Assembly (NCBI GenBank): GCA_017624275.1
Contig: JAGANG010000057.1
Span: forward strand, 1 to 37,263
DNA: 37,263 bases
Origin: Spirochaetales bacterium
Lineage (GTDB): Bacteria; Spirochaetota; GWE2-31-10
Direction: 5' to 3'
A model generated the notes under the pieces. That model was not told where the DNA came from, did not search any database, and saw only the letters and a list, made by a program, of their open reading frames with translations. Each line of letters begins with the position of its first letter. Within the stretch, counting starts at the first letter, position 1. The position numbers and the translations under genes are program-made. Shown one piece after another: positions 34,973 through 37,263 of this stretch.

Positions 34973-35115
34973 AAAACGCTTCAATGTCGGCTTTCGCTCG
35001 GTATTTAACTGACGTTAAATACTCTGTTCGTTTGCGTTGCAAACTCACCGTGGCTATGCCGGCAAAAGGAACTTTAAACCCACCGTAGGCATAAAAAAAG
35101 GAGCGGAAAAAACTT
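34973..35115. repeat. Hairpin array A (constant linkers, variable stems)
   Basis: Order: GCTCGGT, a 9-bp hairpin GTATTTAAC/GTTAAATAC (35001-35022), ACTCTGTTCG, a 6-bp hairpin GTTTGC/GCAAAC with GTT loop (35030-35044), CTCACCGTGG (35044-35053), a GGC-TAT-GCC hairpin, then AAAAGGAACTTTAAACCCA and GTAGGCATAAAAAAAGGAGCGG. The linkers recur in array B (36435-36888) with different stems. No open reading frame covers it. Confidence 0.65.
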
Positions 35116-35172
35116 TCAATTGAAAAGTATCATGTCTTCCTTTTTTGCTTTTTTTACATCCAATTTCCTCAT

Positions 35173-35186
35173 TTTTACCGGTAAAA
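35173..35186. repeat. 14-bp perfect palindrome
   Basis: TTTTACCGGTAAAA is fully self-complementary and lies about 190 bases upstream of the Rpn gene; a regulator site is possible. A second dyad, CATTTAAATG flanked by CGT/GCG, follows near 35210-35225. TATAAT at 35293-35298 is a possible -10 box for the Rpn gene, but no matching -35 is seen. Confidence 0.35.
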
Positions 35187-35317
35187 CAACACTGAACTGT
35201 ACGGTCTGAAACGTCATTTAAATGGCGATTCAGAAATAAATTGCAACTTTTTTTCCGAAACGTGCAATAAAAAAGAAAAAAACTTGTTTATATATAATGG
35301 AAATATTGTTTTTTTGC

Positions 35318-35334
35318 AGACAGCAAAGCTGTCT
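35318..35334. repeat. 7-bp triloop hairpin before Rpn copy 2
   Basis: AGACAGC, AAA, GCTGTCT is a perfect 7-bp stem with a three-base loop, the same design as several hairpins in array B. It lies in the leader, 44 bases before the ATG. Confidence 0.55.
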
Positions 35335-35378
35335 TGGAATAACAGAAGTTTCCTAATCTATATTTAACAGGAAAGTTT

Positions 35379-36362
35379 ATGACACAAGAGAAAACAAATC
35401 GTAACTACAAAGATTCGGTCTTTGTCGATTTATTCGCACACGACATTACAGCGAAAGAGAATTTTATTTCGCTCTACAACGCCTTACACGGGACGAATCT
35501 CGACACAAAGACAACGGACGTTCAGCCGGTAATGCTGGAGCGTGTACTTTACATGAAATATTACAATGATATTGCCATGTTGATTGACGGGAAAATCGTC
35601 ATTCTGATTGAACATCAATCGACTATCAATAAGAATATGCCGTTTCGTTTTCTGGAATACATTGCGAGGATTTACGAGAAAATCACAACAAAAGACGAAA
35701 AATTCGGGCGTAAACTCGTGAGGCTTCCCGTTCCGGAGTTCTATGTTTTTTATAACGGTAAAGACGATTATCCGACTGAAAGTGTGATGAAACTGTCCGA
35801 CGCTTTTATACAACTTGACAGCGACAGCGAATTGAAAAATCAGTTTGAAAATGCGAACTATCCGCTTGAAATATCCGTAAAAGTAGTTAATATTAACGTA
35901 GATAAGGAAAATCCTATTTTAAAGCGTTGCGAAGCATTGAAAGAATATTCAGAATTTATTGAACAAGTGCGTTCTAATATTGAAAATGATGTTCACGAGC
36001 CGTTTACAACAGCGATAAAAGAGGCAATCAAGAAAGGTTTTCTCTCTGATTATTTAAACCGAAAATCTACGGAGGTACAAAATATGTTACTGGCAGAATA
36101 TGATTATGACACAGACATTGCAGTTCAACGAAAAGAAGCACGTGAAGAAGGCATAAAATACGGCATCGCAATCGGTGAAAAACGCGGTCGCAACGAAGGT
36201 ATTTCTATCGGATTGTCACAAGGAATTACTCAAGGTGTACATCAAAAAGCTGTTGAAACTGCAAAAACTTTATTAACCTTTGGTGATTCGATTGAAAAAG
36301 TGTCAAAAGTTACCGGACTGTCAGTTGAGGAAATAGAAAAACTTTCTGACTCTTTAAACTAA
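35379..36362 (+). CDS. Rpn-family PD-(D/E)XK nuclease/transposase, full length
   Basis: A 327-residue protein. The N-terminal nuclease core has Asp70 and Glu78-x-Gln80 (MLIDGKIVILIEHQS), then NMPFRFLEYIARIYE and a LPVPEFYVFYNG strand, the usual PDDEXK_2 layout. The C-terminus has a charged linker (KEAREEGIKYGIAIGEKRG) with the Gly-rich repeats GISIGLSQGITQG, and ends in a helical GLSVEEIEKLSDSLN tail. Family knowledge: Rpn proteins cut DNA and promote RecA-independent recombination; many are now viewed as phage-defence or selfish genes. AACAGGAAAG lies 4-8 bases before the ATG. The first third is almost identical to the gene at 1-344. Hairpin arrays lie on both sides. Confidence 0.9.
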   Translation: MTQEKTNRNYKDSVFVDLFAHDITAKENFISLYNALHGTNLDTKTTDVQPVMLERVLYMKYYNDIAMLIDGKIVILIEHQSTINKNMPFRFLEYIARIYEKITTKDEKFGRKLVRLPVPEFYVFYNGKDDYPTESVMKLSDAFIQLDSDSELKNQFENANYPLEISVKVVNINVDKENPILKRCEALKEYSEFIEQVRSNIENDVHEPFTTAIKEAIKKGFLSDYLNRKSTEVQNMLLAEYDYDTDIAVQRKEAREEGIKYGIAIGEKRGRNEGISIGLSQGITQGVHQKAVETAKTLLTFGDSIEKVSKVTGLSVEEIEKLSDSLN

Positions 36363-36434
36363 GCTTTAACTTTATTATAAACAAAATGAGAATGAACTCA
36401 CCGAAAGGAGCGTCCTTTTCTCTTGGGAGTTATA

Positions 36435-36888
36435 GAGGGTATTCTCTTTTCATCGCAAAAAAGAGAATACCCTCTAACTTCTACCAACTTTGAACCAAAG
36501 TTTCATTTTAACGCCGGCTATTGCCACACGGATTGCTTCGGTCTTTCCTAATCGGAAAGACTTCGTTCGCATGTTCCATGCTCACCGTGGATTCGAAATG
36601 TCTAACGACATTTCATAAAGTGAAAAAGTGAGAATGAACCACCAAATGTCAGAGCTTGCCAAGGAATGGGGAGGTCATAGGAGGGGAAAACCAGCGGCCT
36701 GTAAAGAGCCGGTGTTCCCCTCCTAAAGATTTACACGTTTTGAACCCAAAACGATTCCCAAATGCAAGCTCTGCTTGCAAAATGTATCTTAAACCCAAGT
36801 AGGTTTATAAAAGCTTTGAAGCAAAGTTGCATTTTAATGCAGGCTCAGCCTGCAAAAGAAACCTTGAACCTTGCAAAGGTTCATAAAA
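36435..36888. repeat. Hairpin array B: about a dozen short hairpins
   Basis: Perfect or near-perfect hairpins in order: 36435-36474 (16 bp), 36486-36502 (7 bp, AAC loop), 36541-36561 (8 bp), 36569-36581 (5 bp, TTC loop), 36595-36614 (8 bp, TAAC loop), 36679-36724 (14 bp, one mismatch), 36736-36753 (6 bp), 36763-36779 (7 bp, TCT loop), 36791-36806 (5 bp), 36812-36828 (7 bp with one wobble), 36828-36841 (6 bp), 36838-36854 (7 bp, TCA loop), 36866-36882 (7 bp, GCA loop). Linkers such as GCTTCGGT, ACTTCGTTCG, CTCACCGTGG and CATTTTAAYGC recur inside this array or in array A. It fills the 563 bases between the Rpn gene and the BspA-like gene; no gene is visible. Confidence 0.7.
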
Positions 36889-36912
36889 AAAGGAGCGAAA
36901 AACTTTCGCCCC
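36885..36912 (-). terminator. Intrinsic terminator of the BspA-like gene
   Basis: On the minus strand GGGGCGAA pairs with TTCGCTCC (one G-T wobble) and is followed by seven T, 14 bases after the stop. Confidence 0.8.
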
Positions 36913-36925
36913 TCTCATTTAAACT

Positions 36926-37263
36926 CTACTTTTTATACCAATACTTATCATAATAAGAAATTGTCAAATAAATTGCATTCTGTGCCGTGTCTGTCACATC
37001 AACAGCTGTACCGTCTGTATAATTACTGTCACTTGTGTAATACCAATCATTTGTATCTGTAAATGTTACGCTTGCTAAATTCTCGCAATTATAGAACGCA
37101 TAGTAACCGATAGTAATTACACTGTCCGGGATTGTTACGTTTGTTAAACTACTGCAATTCTTGAACGCAAAACCACCGATAGATGTCACATTGGCAGGAA
37201 TTGTTACACTTATTAAGCTACTGCAACCAAAGAACGCACCTTCATCGATAAAAGTTACATCAG
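36926..37263 (-). CDS. BspA-type leucine-rich repeat surface protein, 3' part
   Basis: The last 112 codons of a gene that begins beyond the right edge. The product is made of LRR_5 repeats of about 23 residues with the pattern [21 protein letters not shown]; two full repeats and parts of two more are visible. The last repeat degenerates into a Tyr- and Asp-rich tail ([20 protein letters not shown]) ending YWYKK. Family knowledge: BspA-like repeat proteins are secreted or surface-bound in Treponema and other anaerobes and bind host proteins or other bacteria. Signal peptide and anchor cannot be seen. Its own terminator follows at 36885-36912. Confidence 0.88.
   Translation of the reverse strand, partial: DVTFIDEGAFFGCSSLISVTIPANVTSIGGFAFKNCSSLTNVTIPDSVITIGYYAFYNCENLASVTFTDTNDWYYTSDSNYTDGTAVDVTDTAQNAIYLTISYYDKYWYKK

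Noticed and set aside
36435..36888. CRISPR array
   Set aside because: Units are not regularly spaced, and the conserved parts are linkers while the palindromes vary, the reverse of a CRISPR repeat; no cas gene is near.
36762..37062. Two plus-strand reading frames across the end of array B and the BspA-like gene
   Set aside because: They cross hairpins and a terminator and run antisense to clear LRR repeats.

Overview
The window looks like a low-GC spirochaete chromosome segment, most likely a host-associated Treponema. This is inferred from gene content and AT-rich base use, not from a marker gene. Supporting genes are a flagellar rod protein, RNase Y, BspA-type leucine-rich repeats, Rpn-type PD-(D/E)XK proteins, and propeller/HD-GYP and GGDEF/EAL signalling proteins.

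Layout. 1-344: 5' part of an Rpn-family gene (minus). 644-6770: plus-strand genes for a low-molecular-weight phosphatase, a HAD phosphatase, a very large membrane propeller/HD-GYP sensor and an anchored BMP-type binding protein. 6867-8820: rpmB and a HutH-like ammonia-lyase (minus). 9003-9857: a lone rod gene with a FliA-like promoter. 10033-15192: malE-malF-malG (minus), where both permeases carry large extra periplasmic segments. 15349-19077: a minus-strand cluster of a symporter-like protein, an alpha/beta hydrolase and a membrane-fused MurF. 19281-23019: lgt, a seven-helix LuxR-type regulator and rny (plus). 23020-24291: an accessory pocket with a 60-residue orphan gene and the frameshifted 3' end of a phage MuF-type polymorphic toxin carrying a papain-like deamidase domain. 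24372-25237: rplM-rpsI. 25584-28652: a secreted unknown protein, an M32 carboxypeptidase and a PHP phosphatase (plus). 28653-34374: a minus-strand operon of a FIST-domain protein, an H-cluster/EAL/PAS fusion, a DJ-1/PfpI protein and a DNA-deoxyinosine glycosylase. 34375-37263: accessory DNA with a transposase remnant, a second Rpn gene, two arrays of short hairpins and the 3' part of a BspA-like gene.

Main points of interest. (1) The FIST plus H-cluster/EAL operon looks like a redox- or gas-responsive c-di-GMP module. All four cysteines expected to hold an H-cluster are present. (2) Two non-coding arrays near the second Rpn gene keep the same linker sequences while the hairpin stems between them differ completely and still pair. 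(3) The MuF-toxin relic retains a Cys-His-Asp triad. (4) The mal transporter has a MalF of about 844 residues with a periplasmic coiled coil and an enlarged MalG. (5) The propeller/HD-GYP sensor has an N-terminal membrane domain resembling an ECF S component and sits next to a BMP ligand-binding protein that has no transporter beside it. No tRNA, rRNA, CRISPR array or riboswitch was recognised.
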